Positions 34,728-42,000 of a DNA stretch of 64,000 nucleotides are shown here, in pieces. The DNA comes from Nocardia huaxiensis (GTDB lineage: Bacteria; Actinomycetota; Actinomycetes; Mycobacteriales; Mycobacteriaceae). A program made the translations under genes and the position numbers. The stretch is taken from NCBI RefSeq assembly GCF_013744875.1, contig NZ_CP059399.1:6324001-6388000 (forward strand). The letters run 5' to 3'. A model generated the notes under the pieces. The model had not been told where the DNA came from. It searched no databases and saw nothing but the letters and a program-made list of their open reading frames with translations. Within the stretch, counting starts at the first letter, position 1. Every line of letters begins with the position of its first letter.

Positions 34728-35171
34728 TCACGCCCCATCGCCGGCGTGCGCGGCCGGGTCCGGTCGCCGGGACCCGGCAGCCGTCAGGGTGGCGTGCGCG
34801 CTGTCGCGATCGGTGGCCGACGAAATCACCTGCAATACGAGCATGGCTTCGCCGGGACCGATGAGATACATGGTGTTGCCCAGTTCGAAGGCGTGGGCGT
34901 CGAGCAGGACCGAGCGGTCGTCGACGATGATCCGGCGCGGCGCTCGGGACCAGCTCTGCCGGTCGTAGACGACCCGCCACACCGGCCCCAGCCGGGAGGT
35001 GAGCACCGGCAACAGATCCGGCAGTTCGTCGGCCAGGTCCGCGGAGTAGGGCCACCACGCGCCGTCGAGATATCCAGCCGGGCGGCCGCTGGGCTTCAAC
35101 GCCAATCGCGGTGGATACGACGGCCTTTCGCGACTCCGGGTGAGATAGGTGCGAATCCGCATTGCCGCCAT
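34728..35171 (-). CDS. DUF5994-like protein A
   Basis: 147 residues from the ATG at 35171, which has GGGAG upstream; the frame extends to 35237. The core GYLDGAWWPYSADLADELPDLL is shared with the two plus-strand genes to its right. The family is actinobacterial and of unknown function. The gene is divergent from 35417, with the second palindromic box in between, and convergent with the TetR gene. Confidence 0.8.
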   Translation of the reverse strand: MAAMRIRTYLTRSRERPSYPPRLALKPSGRPAGYLDGAWWPYSADLADELPDLLPVLTSRLGPVWRVVYDRQSWSRAPRRIIVDDRSVLLDAHAFELGNTMYLIGPGEAMLVLQVISSATDRDSAHATLTAAGSRRPDPAAHAGDGA

Positions 35172-35262
35172 GGCGGTACTCCCGTCTCGGCCGTCTCGAC
35201 CGGGTTGTCCGACCCCCGGCGACGCCGTGGCGTCCACTTCAGTAGACGCCTCCCCGTGCGGG

Positions 35263-35290
35263 GTGTCAACAATGTAGACCTACAGTCAAT
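35263..35290. promoter_or_regulatory. Putative TetR operator (site 2)
   Basis: GTGTCAACAA followed by TGTAGACCTACA (35273-35284) matches site 1 in its first ten bases and in the GTAG/CTAC half-sites. It sits between the divergent DUF5994-like genes, so one site could control both. Confidence 0.6.
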
Positions 35291-35416
35291 AATCGCGCGG
35301 ACCGGGGCGTATCCTCGGGGTGTCGATGGCACATCGCATCCGGTCGCCGCCAGACCGTTTCGCCATACGATTCTCGGCAAACCCGGCCGTTCGCGGCTGA
35401 GACAGGAGCGTCTTCC

Positions 35417-35956
35417 ATGACGCCGCAGCCAACCCGCACCCGTCGCCCGGACCGGGCCGACCTCGATCGTCCGCGCCGGCACGGCGAACCCACGCCACGA
35501 GTGCTGATGAAACCCGTAGCGCCGAAATCCGGCTACGTCGACGGAGCATGGTGGCCCTACACCGACAATCTCGTCGCCGAACTGCCAGGGTTGCTCACTG
35601 TCCTGGCGGCGCGCCTGCGGCCGGTTATCCAGGTCGCCTACCACCTGGTCGAATGGACAACTCCGGCAGGCGAACTCGTCGTCGACGACCGCTCGGTGCG
35701 ACTGGACTGGCATGGTCACGCCGCCGCGCACACCGTCGCGCTGCTCGGCCCGCTCAACCGCCGGCTCGTGCTGCTGGTGGTACCGCCCGACACCGATCCC
35801 GGCGACGCCTACACCGCGATGACCGCCGCTGCCTCCGCGAACAACTCCTCGACCGCCGACGATCTCCTGCAGATCGGCATCCGGCAACGCCGAGCACGCA
35901 AGCAGCGAGCCGCCGCGGTGCGCCGCTGGGCCGCGCGCACGACATCCCCCAACTGA
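35417..35956 (+). CDS. DUF5994-like protein B
   Basis: 179 residues, with AGGAG eight bases upstream of the ATG. It contains GYVDGAWWPYTDNLVAELPGLL, a VDDRSVRLDW segment parallel to VDDRSVLLDA in protein A, and an Arg-rich C-terminal tail. It begins a plus-strand run of three genes and is likely controlled by site 2. Confidence 0.85.
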   Translation: MTPQPTRTRRPDRADLDRPRRHGEPTPRVLMKPVAPKSGYVDGAWWPYTDNLVAELPGLLTVLAARLRPVIQVAYHLVEWTTPAGELVVDDRSVRLDWHGHAAAHTVALLGPLNRRLVLLVVPPDTDPGDAYTAMTAAASANNSSTADDLLQIGIRQRRARKQRAAAVRRWAARTTSPN

Positions 35957-36031
35957 CCACCGGACACGCCACACCCGTACCCGCCCGCCACGAACCCGAC
36001 TCCGGCTGCCGCGCGCCAGAAGGACCACCCC

Positions 36032-36430
36032 ATGCCCACCCTGCAACCGATCGCCTACGGCCCCCGGCACACCGGCCCGCCGACGCCCCGCCTCACCATG
36101 CGCGAGCCGGGCAGCGCCCCGGGACCGGTCGACGGAGCCTGGTGGCCCCGCACCGGCAACCCGGCCACCGAACTCCGGCAACTCGTCACCGCCCTCGCCG
36201 CACGCCTGGGCCCCATGGCCCGAGTCGGATTCGACTGGATAGCCGCCGATCCCACCCTGCTCGACAGCCACGCCCCCACCGACGCGACCCGCGCCGGCAT
36301 CATGTACCTGTACGGACGCGCCGGCACCCGCCTCGATGTCCTGGTCATCCCCGCGCACACCCGCCCGGCACTGGCCGCGCGGCAAATGCGCTGGGCCTCA
36401 GGCAAACCCTGGAGAACGGGGCGATCATGA
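36032..36430 (+). CDS. DUF5994-like protein C
   Basis: 132 residues, with AAGGA before the ATG. It keeps the VDGAWWPRTGNPATELRQL core but is shorter and more diverged after it. Its stop overlaps the next start (ATGA). It is the third paralogue in the cluster and its function is unknown. Confidence 0.8.
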   Translation: MPTLQPIAYGPRHTGPPTPRLTMREPGSAPGPVDGAWWPRTGNPATELRQLVTALAARLGPMARVGFDWIAADPTLLDSHAPTDATRAGIMYLYGRAGTRLDVLVIPAHTRPALAARQMRWASGKPWRTGRS

Positions 36431-36756
36431 CCACCACCCACGAACGCCCGGCCACTCCCCTGCCGTTCGCCGACGACCCCGCCATCACGCGATTCCTCGC
36501 ACTCGGGGACAGCACCGTCCGCTGCCTGCTCGACGCGCTGCTGCGCCTGAACGAACTACGCGCCGCCCTCGACGGCCCAGCGACCACCGACGCGGACACC
36601 CGAGCCGCGCACAGCGACCTCGCCGGACTCCTCAGCCGACTCGAAACACAGCTCCGCACAACCAATCTGGCAATGCTCGACATCACCAGCGACTGGCCGA
36701 TGACGCTCCCCGACACCAAACCGAAGAGAGTCTCCCCCGTTGATCCGCACCCATAG
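36427..36756 (+). CDS. Hypothetical protein, coupled to DUF5994-like gene
   Basis: 109 residues, ATG overlapping the previous stop by four bases, so translational coupling is likely. A helical middle (LLDALLRLNELRAALDG... LAGLLSRLETQLRTTNLAML) suggests a small coiled or helical protein. No family was recognised. Confidence 0.75.
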   Translation: MTTTHERPATPLPFADDPAITRFLALGDSTVRCLLDALLRLNELRAALDGPATTDADTRAAHSDLAGLLSRLETQLRTTNLAMLDITSDWPMTLPDTKPKRVSPVDPHP

Positions 36757-36765
36757 AAAGCCGAA

Positions 36766-36813
36766 AGGGGCTTACCCGATCCAGCGAACGAACGCTGATT
36801 CGAATAAGCCCCT
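36766..36813. terminator. Hairpin between convergent gene and tRNA
   Basis: Arms aggggctta (36766-36774) and taagcccct (36805-36813), with a smaller nested stem between them, lie between the end of the plus-strand gene and the 3' end of minus-strand tRNA-Val. It probably terminates from both sides. Confidence 0.5.
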
Positions 36814-36815
36814 CA

Positions 36816-36890
36816 TGGTGGTTCTAGCTGGGTTCGAACCAGCGACCCCTCGCGTGTGAGGCGAGTGCTCTCCCGCTGAGCTATAGAACC
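36816..36890 (-). tRNA. tRNA-Val(CAC)
   Basis: The acceptor stem GGTTCTA pairs with TAGAACC. The anticodon stem-loop is CTCGC-CTCACAC-GCGAG with anticodon CAC. A GGTTCGAACC T-arm is present, and CCA is encoded (36816-36818). Confidence 0.96.
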
Positions 36891-37234
36891 GTACGGGGTG
36901 TCCGTCCTGGCGTTTTCTGCCGCTCCGAACGAGAAAGAACATTACACATCGGATCGGCGTCGCACCAAATCGCGTGGACAGCGGCGTAAAAGCGGGGTTT
37001 GACGGGCGTATGTGCGGTGGCGGGCGTGTCTTCACCTGGGAGCCATCCGGCATTGGCCGGAGAGGGGTGGGATGGGCAGGAGTGGCGCGTGGCGGGCAGG
37101 TCGGCACGCAGCGGAACTACACCCCTGTAGTTCACATTTACCCCCATCTACCTGGCGATTTGGTTTGCGCGTCGATAGTCGGCTAATGTTCTCTCTCGTC
37201 ACCGGGACAGCGAAAACGCCCCGGCCGACGAAAT
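36891..37234. other. Promoter region between divergent tRNA genes
   Basis: A 344-bp gap with no convincing gene. It must hold promoters for tRNA-Val(CAC) leftwards and the Gly-Cys-Val cluster rightwards. It contains a perfect inverted repeat GAACTACA-CCCC-TGTAGTTC at 37114-37133 of unknown role. Confidence 0.6.
37160..37189 (+). promoter_or_regulatory. Possible promoter of the tRNA Gly-Cys-Val cluster
   Basis: TTGGTT (37160-37165), an 18-bp spacer and TAATGT (37184-37189) lie 45 bp upstream of tRNA-Gly. This is a sigma-70-like arrangement read by eye. Confidence 0.35.
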
Positions 37235-37307
37235 GCGGATGTAGCGCAGCTGGTAGCGCATCACCTTGCCAAGGTGAGGGTCGCGGGTTCGAATCCCGTC
37301 ATCCGCT
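37235..37307 (+). tRNA. tRNA-Gly(GCC)
   Basis: 73 bases. GCGGATG pairs with the 3' ATCCGC region, the anticodon loop is TTGCCAA (GCC), and the T-arm is GGGTTCGAATCCC. CCA is not encoded. Confidence 0.96.
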
Positions 37308-37330
37308 CGAGAGGCCAACACGGCCTGCTT

Positions 37331-37401
37331 GGCGGTGTGGCCGAGTGGTGAGGCAACGGCCTGCAAAGCCGTGCACACGGGTTCGATTCCCGTCGCCGCC
37401 T
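37331..37401 (+). tRNA. tRNA-Cys(GCA)
   Basis: 71 bases. GGCGGTG pairs with CGCCGCC, the anticodon loop is CTGCAAA (GCA), and the T-arm is GGGTTCGATTCCC. Confidence 0.96.
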
Positions 37402-37430
37402 CTTCTCTTTGAAGAGACAAAGTTAGACTC

Positions 37431-37505
37431 GCGCGATTAGCTCAGCGGGAGAGCGCTTCCCTGACACGGAAGAGGTCACTGGTTCAATCCCAGTATCGCG
37501 CACCA
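37431..37505 (+). tRNA. tRNA-Val(GAC), integration target
   Basis: Acceptor GCGCGAT/ATCGCGC, anticodon loop CTGACAC (GAC), T-arm CTGGTTCAATCCCAG, with CCA encoded at 37503-37505. Its 3' 28 bases plus one further base recur at 59689-59717 as attR. The element therefore integrated at this gene and left a complete tRNA. Confidence 0.97.
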
Positions 37506-37506
37506 T
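37478..37506 (+). repeat. attL, 29-bp direct repeat
   Basis: From ACTGGTTCAATCC through GCGCACCAT, this is identical to 59689-59717. It covers the T-arm, acceptor 3' strand and CCA of tRNA-Val(GAC). Confidence 0.93.
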
Positions 37507-37520
37507 AGAAAGACCAGATC

Positions 37521-37547
37521 AGGCCCGGTTTTCGCCGGGCCTTTCTG
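37521..37547 (+). terminator. Terminator of tRNA cluster
   Basis: The stem aggcccgg/ccgggcct is followed by TTTCT. An almost identical hairpin lies just beyond attR (59732-59764), so each att copy has its own terminator. Confidence 0.7.
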
Positions 37548-37552
37548 CTGTC

Positions 37553-37599
37553 GTGAACTCAATGTGAACTGACGTCGGTGAACTCAACCTGAACTGAGG
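37553..37599. repeat. Arm-type repeats near attL
   Basis: Four copies of TGAACT fall in 47 bp. The last two form gtgaactcaacctgaactga (37578-37597), which recurs inverted, with two differences, at 59509-59528. Probable integrase arm-binding sites. Confidence 0.6.
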
Positions 37600-37648
37600 T
37601 GCACATGCCAGGTACGCCACCTCGCTGACGTTCAGGCCCACGCCGCAC

Positions 37649-38287
37649 TCAGACCCGGATCAGTGACCGATCCGGGTCGTACAGTGCCCGATGCCACTTC
37701 ACTACAGAGCATTCCGCGACCCCGATTGGCGTGAGCGCAGCGAGGTGATGCTCCACCACCGCTTTACGTACCGCAGGATCGTCGGTGACGCTATAGCCTT
37801 CTCCGCAATGAGCGCATCCCCCACTCAGCGGGGCATGACCGTGCTCAGCCTCGCCGGACCGCGTTCTGATCGTGACTACCAACTCTGCGGCGACCCGAGA
37901 CTCGTCGAGAAGGTGCTTCGCCAGTCTCCATGCACTTTCAGTGGTTACCAAGACCACGAAGTGAAAGGCGTCGGAACCGCTGGCGGTCGGACTGATACCG
38001 GCAACGAAGGCCGACTCCTCACCGCACGAAGTACACGATCGGCGAACACCGAAGGCACGCAGCCAGATCCGACCAACGACGTTCCCCGGCGGCTTGTCTA
38101 TTCGAACAGGCGGAGGTGGCTGCTCGGTGTGATAGTGAAAGCCCGTTCTCCGGGCCATGTCTTCACACCGCCCGCATGTCACCGTCCATCCACCAGGTCC
38201 GCCACCGAGCAGACCCCGCCCGTCGGTAACCATCGCGAAGCACATGACGCACCTCTTGCCCCAGCGCGCCCGCCCCGTCCCCGACAT
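37649..38287 (-). CDS. Multi-zinc-ribbon hypothetical protein
   Basis: 212 residues from the ATG at 38287, chosen because GGGGGAG lies eight bases upstream; the open frame runs to 38452. Four CxxC pairs occur at about C13/C16, C38/C41, C85/C88 and C158/C161, suggesting two or more structural zinc sites. No enzymatic motif is seen. It is the first gene inside attL. Its function is unknown. Confidence 0.7.
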   Translation of the reverse strand: MSGTGRARWGKRCVMCFAMVTDGRGLLGGGPGGWTVTCGRCEDMARRTGFHYHTEQPPPPVRIDKPPGNVVGRIWLRAFGVRRSCTSCGEESAFVAGISPTASGSDAFHFVVLVTTESAWRLAKHLLDESRVAAELVVTIRTRSGEAEHGHAPLSGGCAHCGEGYSVTDDPAVRKAVVEHHLAALTPIGVAECSVVKWHRALYDPDRSLIRV

Positions 38288-38670
38288 AGAACCAACTCCC
38301 CCTAGGTAGAAGGACTCCAGTACCTCCAGCATCCAACAAGAGGCCGACAATCTAGCCGAAAGAAGCGGCGGCACGGCCGGCGGCTCAGGCCGTTCCGCGG
38401 CCGCTGGCGTGTAAAACCAGTTCCACGATGAACCTACCGATCTCTCTGTCATCTGCCTGTTCCGAACGAAGGATCACTACAGGTCAGTAGCATTCGGCGG
38501 GTTGCTCTCGGGACGCAACAAGGCACGCCGCGACTCCCCTGGACACATGCCTGCCCTACATTTGCCCCACGACAGCGAATCCGGTGCCCCACATCTCCAT
38601 GAGTAGGCGGCCTGATGAGTGGACCACGACAACACTCCTTCTACCGTCTCGCTGTAGCATGCGAGTCTAA
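38288..38670. other. Intergenic region without recognised gene
   Basis: 383 bp between the zinc-ribbon gene and the RT operon, both minus strand. Composition shifts from GC-rich on the left to AT-rich near 38640, at the edge of the RT module. It should contain the promoter of the zinc-ribbon gene and the 3' end of the RT operon transcript. I see no strong hairpin. Confidence 0.5.
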
Positions 38671-39267
38671 CTACTGGCGCGGCAAATGATCATCCACTGA
38701 TCTAATAAATACCCTACAAGCATTGATACAGAGGCTCAGAGATTCCGCTGTTACAATAATTCGCCCATCTGAGATCTTCACCTTAGATTGCAGAATCTTC
38801 GCGTCCTTTCCACTGGAGAGTTGTTTCTTAGTAATCACGCCAAGGCCATGCGCAATTGAATTTCGGACTTCTATCGCACGATCAAAATCAGCCCACCCTG
38901 AACACTTATTCAGAGCGAATCCATGATGATTCTCAAAGCATTTCTTTCTATCATTCCAGCTTGATGATGCTTTCTCCTGAACCTCTGCCGTCAGGTTTCG
39001 AAAGAACGTTTCGAGAGTTTCAACACGTTTGTCAAACAGAGTTTCGGAAACTGTATCAACGTAAGCCTCGGCAATACTGACGATACGCAGGTATTGCCCC
39101 TGCGATCGCACCTGCCTTGCGTCAAACCTCGCCCACTTAGCCGCAGACGTTCCACACCACCGCCCCCCTCTGACAACTGGAAGCGATGCAAAGTCTGCGA
39201 CCGTCAGATTTAAGAGACTAAGGGCTTCTTCGGTAATATCCCACGGGACTCTGCGCAATAATGTCAT
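38671..39267 (-). CDS. HEPN-like protein, partner of reverse transcriptase
   Basis: 198 residues. Its ATG overlaps the RT stop (ATGA), so the two are translationally coupled. Residues 135-140 read RNSIAH, an exact Rx4H motif as in HEPN ribonucleases, within a helical context (WADFDRAIEVRNSIAHGLGVI). The N-terminal half has a WDITEEALSLLN segment of unknown role. Composition is AT-rich relative to the host, as in the RT gene. The inferred role is effector, RNase or other, of an RT-based antiphage or abortive-infection pair. The HEPN assignment rests on one motif plus predicted helices. Confidence 0.65.
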   Translation of the reverse strand: MTLLRRVPWDITEEALSLLNLTVADFASLPVVRGGRWCGTSAAKWARFDARQVRSQGQYLRIVSIAEAYVDTVSETLFDKRVETLETFFRNLTAEVQEKASSSWNDRKKCFENHHGFALNKCSGWADFDRAIEVRNSIAHGLGVITKKQLSSGKDAKILQSKVKISDGRIIVTAESLSLCINACRVFIRSVDDHLPRQ

Positions 39268-40823
39268 CGGACCAGAATGGCTTTCGTGATTTCGTTCGTT
39301 TCCCGCAATGCAGCTACCGCCTTCTCTTCTTGCTGCGTAGCGCCAGATGAGAGGTGGTCACTAACGCTTGCCAAATAAATAGCCTTCACAGCACCAGGGG
39401 AGCTTGCCGCTTCCTCCACGGCCTCATAAACCGCTACTCGCGACGCAGCCGCAAGTGCACGGAAAGCAAAAGCCCTTAGTGGCTCCTTTCCGGAGTAGAA
39501 GCACTGTTGAATCCATTCTGACCGCGCCTCATTATTGGTTGACGTTGCACTAGAGAAAAGTTCGAGAGAGCGGTAACATTCGATCAGCCATACTTTTTGC
39601 CAGGTGTTCAGCGACACTGATTCAACAATCAAGTCAATAACTTCTCCTGCTCGTTCGGCATTTCCACTCGCGCCAACTGCGATGAGATACTTTGCCAGAT
39701 CCGGAGTTAAAGATGGAACAAATCCCATAAGAAGAGGCGCAGACTCGAGCGCTGCCGTATTTCCTTCGTTTGCCAAAGCGCTCAAAGCACGTCGTATTCG
39801 ACGCACCCCGTCACGATCTATCTCTCGAAGATCTATACCCCGCGCTTGTCCGGAAATATTGGCCGACCTAATTACAGCGGCGGCAGAGTCCGAATCCTCA
39901 CTGAAGTCATCCTGATAGTCGCCAGCAATAGCCTCGACGTCGTCCATCGAGATAGTTCCGCCCTCAGGTAGGCTATCTATGCCGTATGTATTCAGTACAT
40001 ATGTTGAGAAATGAAACGTGAAGGTCTTCAATTCGTTGATCGCCAAACCCACGGATCTAGCAGCGCTATCTAACGCCTCAATCGCAGCAATTGATTCAGA
40101 GAAGCTTCGGCACGCTATTCTAAAGTCGTCATTGAATCGCCAAACTGCAAATCCTTGCCGAAGAAGATTGCGCTCAACCTGGTCAACGTACACTTCAGAC
40201 AGCCGATCGGATGCGTCGTACAACTGCGGAAGCCCCGACGGTCGACCCGTAACCTCAGAAAGTAGATCAACCAAATGCGACACGATATCGTAGTTGGCAC
40301 CCTGCGCGATTAGTTCGTCAGCAAGTACCGCATGATCGATATATTGATAGAATGAAGTCAAGTCCGAGGATACTACATACTTAATCTCCGAGTTTATAAT
40401 CGAAAATAGAATCTGATCAAACTCCGAAAGCTGCCTATCTTTTTCAATCTGTCGAGCATACACAACTGGCGCTTCAACAAATTCAATATACTTCGAGACA
40501 CTACGATCCAAACTGGGGAGGCCGTGAACAGCAGCCTCAACGAGAGCATCGTATAGCACCTGCTCTTCAATTCCCCAAAAGGCTACTGGCCGAACTCCAT
40601 GGCCTGGCTTTCGGGCGGTTAGTTCACGTTCCGTTGATACTTCAATCCCCCTGCGGAAACGGTTCTCAAGATAGGATACGACACGCTTGATAGTCGCATT
40701 GTTCTTTACAAGTTGATCCCAGCCGGGCTGGGAAGGAACGAGGTTGCGTTCTGTCTGCGAAACGCGAACAAGCGCATCCGCCAACTTCAGCTGCCTAAGA
40801 ACATCGTTTGTGATTGGACGCAC
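39264..40823 (-). CDS. Abi/UG-type reverse transcriptase
   Basis: 519 residues, GTG start. RT motifs are visible: GVRPVAFWGIEEQVLYDAL (residues 76-94), motif A SSDLTSFYQYIDH with D154, GLPQ (197-200), motif C RFNDDF with catalytic D232/D233, and GLAINELKTF (259-268). After about residue 330 the protein is alpha-helical and repetitive, HEAT-like (RRIRRALSALANEG... LRAFAFRALAAASR). There is no maturase, retron-type or DGR context. An RT with a helical C-terminus and a HEPN-like neighbour recalls the AbiA/UG class of defence RTs. The low GC content and the position just inside attL mark it as transferred cargo. The exact UG class cannot be set without a phylogeny. Confidence 0.85.
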   Translation of the reverse strand: MRPITNDVLRQLKLADALVRVSQTERNLVPSQPGWDQLVKNNATIKRVVSYLENRFRRGIEVSTERELTARKPGHGVRPVAFWGIEEQVLYDALVEAAVHGLPSLDRSVSKYIEFVEAPVVYARQIEKDRQLSEFDQILFSIINSEIKYVVSSDLTSFYQYIDHAVLADELIAQGANYDIVSHLVDLLSEVTGRPSGLPQLYDASDRLSEVYVDQVERNLLRQGFAVWRFNDDFRIACRSFSESIAAIEALDSAARSVGLAINELKTFTFHFSTYVLNTYGIDSLPEGGTISMDDVEAIAGDYQDDFSEDSDSAAAVIRSANISGQARGIDLREIDRDGVRRIRRALSALANEGNTAALESAPLLMGFVPSLTPDLAKYLIAVGASGNAERAGEVIDLIVESVSLNTWQKVWLIECYRSLELFSSATSTNNEARSEWIQQCFYSGKEPLRAFAFRALAAASRVAVYEAVEEAASSPGAVKAIYLASVSDHLSSGATQQEEKAVAALRETNEITKAILVR

Positions 40824-41125
40824 ACCCGGAATCTACCTGTTCAACTGAGTTCTGCAAAACCCTGCGGGCTCATCCGTTCGTGGTCACGGCAGAGGCAAGT
40901 CCAGCTGCGGAGACTCATGTGCCTCATTGTGCGCCAACACCGATAATCAGGACAAAGATCCCATAGCAGATTGCAGCTCGAATCCTGCTGAAGACACACA
41001 CCGACCTGCATGTAGTGTTCTGCATACCCTCCAGATACGTACCAGTCCGGTAGACGCCGTCAACGCCATGCGAAGCGTTTGTAGCATCGCGGCAACCTTC
41101 GAGCACCTGTCAATCTCTTGGGCAT
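40824..41125. other. Intergenic region upstream of RT gene
   Basis: 302 bp between the RT start and the end of the SprT-like gene. No protein-coding gene is seen. It should contain the RT operon promoter. Several defence RTs use an adjacent noncoding RNA, so a minus-strand ncRNA is possible here, but I find no strong stem-loop to support it. Confidence 0.5.
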
Positions 41126-41758
41126 CTATAACCCCTCGAAGGACATCTGGCACAGCCCGCAGATGATCGGACCGGCTGAAAAGGTGCTTTCCGAAACACG
41201 GATCTTGCGGCCACAGTCGCATTCTGCCGTCATGCCGTTGTTGTTGGACTTGCGGCCGCCGCGGCGGTTGGGTTCGTGCCGGCGGTAGGCGACCAGGGCG
41301 AACGCCAGTTCCTCCATCTCGTCCCGGTAGGTTTGGCGAGTCTGGTCCGGCACGGTGGTGACCGACCATCCGAGTTTGGGGTCTTGGGTGAGGGTGAGTC
41401 CGAGTTCGGTTCCGAGGGCGCGGAATCGTTCATTGTGCCAGCGGCCTTGGCGGCTGGTGTCCTTGATCCCGCGCACCGCGGCGACACCGTGGGCGGCCTC
41501 GTGCAGCAGGGTGCCGAGCACGTCGGCGGCACCGCGTTGCAGCCCTTCGCCGCCGATGAACAGTTCGTGGAGTTCATATTCCCCGCGGACCCATCGGTTG
41601 GCGGCGAAGTGCCCGAGGGTGAGTTCACTACCTCCGGTCGACCCCGCGCCGACGGTCAGCACAACGTCGGGAACGTCGAGATGGTGGGATCGGATTGCGG
41701 CCCAGGTGTTTTCCAGGGCGGCGACGAGTAGTCCGGTGATGGTGTCGGAGTCGGTCAT
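41126..41758 (-). CDS. SprT-like metalloprotease domain protein
   Basis: 210 residues, GGAG five bases before the ATG. It has HEAAH at residues 86-90 with a likely third ligand in GRWHNERF (H108). A C-terminal zinc ribbon reads CDCGRKIRV...IICGLC. The layout fits SprT/Spartan-like proteins often carried by actinobacterial mobile elements. A DNA-protein crosslink or anti-restriction role is conceivable but unproven. Two identical palindromes lie 27 and 62 bp upstream, so it is probably tightly regulated. Confidence 0.85.
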   Translation of the reverse strand: MTDSDTITGLLVAALENTWAAIRSHHLDVPDVVLTVGAGSTGGSELTLGHFAANRWVRGEYELHELFIGGEGLQRGAADVLGTLLHEAAHGVAAVRGIKDTSRQGRWHNERFRALGTELGLTLTQDPKLGWSVTTVPDQTRQTYRDEMEELAFALVAYRRHEPNRRGGRKSNNNGMTAECDCGRKIRVSESTFSAGPIICGLCQMSFEGL

Positions 41759-41784
41759 GATCTCCGGTTCCTTCCGTGAGACCT

Positions 41785-41835
41785 TGACACGTACGTGTCA
41801 ACCTGCGCCCCAGGGGTTTTGACACGTACGTGTCA
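41785..41835. promoter_or_regulatory. Paired perfect palindromes upstream of SprT-like gene
   Basis: TGACACGTACGTGTCA occurs twice, at 41785-41800 and 41820-41835, with centres 35 bp apart. Each is a perfect 16-bp palindrome and the flanking T/A pairs extend the symmetry. A dimeric repressor binding both sites is the simplest reading. No cognate regulator is identified in the window. Confidence 0.75.
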
Positions 41836-41862
41836 ATGAAGGTGAGGTCCCAGAAAGAGCGT

Positions 41863-41974
41863 GGAATCCCTGGGCGCGCGCCGCGCTCTGTCCGGGGCAG
41901 GCCCTGCGCCTGCCCTCACCGCCTGGCCGCCGCGCCGCAGAGGCTCCCGGACAAGCACGAATTTCCGAACACGC
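41863..41974. repeat. Left half of long imperfect palindrome split by IS copy A
   Basis: The outer arm 41863-41885 and the inner arm 41950-41968 match the reverse complement of 43392-43414 (21/23) and 43348-43366 (18/19) on the other side of the IS. Before insertion they would form one long hairpin. The inner arm shares AAGCACGAATTTCC with the repeat at 44061-44130. Confidence 0.7.
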
Positions 41975-42000
41975 TGAATCGTCCCGGTGTGTCCGGAGAC

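Noticed and set aside
35096..36385. Long minus-strand open frame across the DUF5994-like cluster
   Set aside because: It runs antisense to two genes with shared conserved cores and good ribosome sites, and has low-complexity composition itself.
37012..37440. Plus-strand open frame covering tRNA-Gly and tRNA-Cys
   Set aside because: It overlaps two clear tRNA genes and has no start signal or conserved motif.
39264..40823. Retron or group II intron origin for the reverse transcriptase
   Set aside because: There is no maturase or endonuclease domain, no intron-like RNA structure nearby, and no obvious msr/msd inverted repeats beside the gene.
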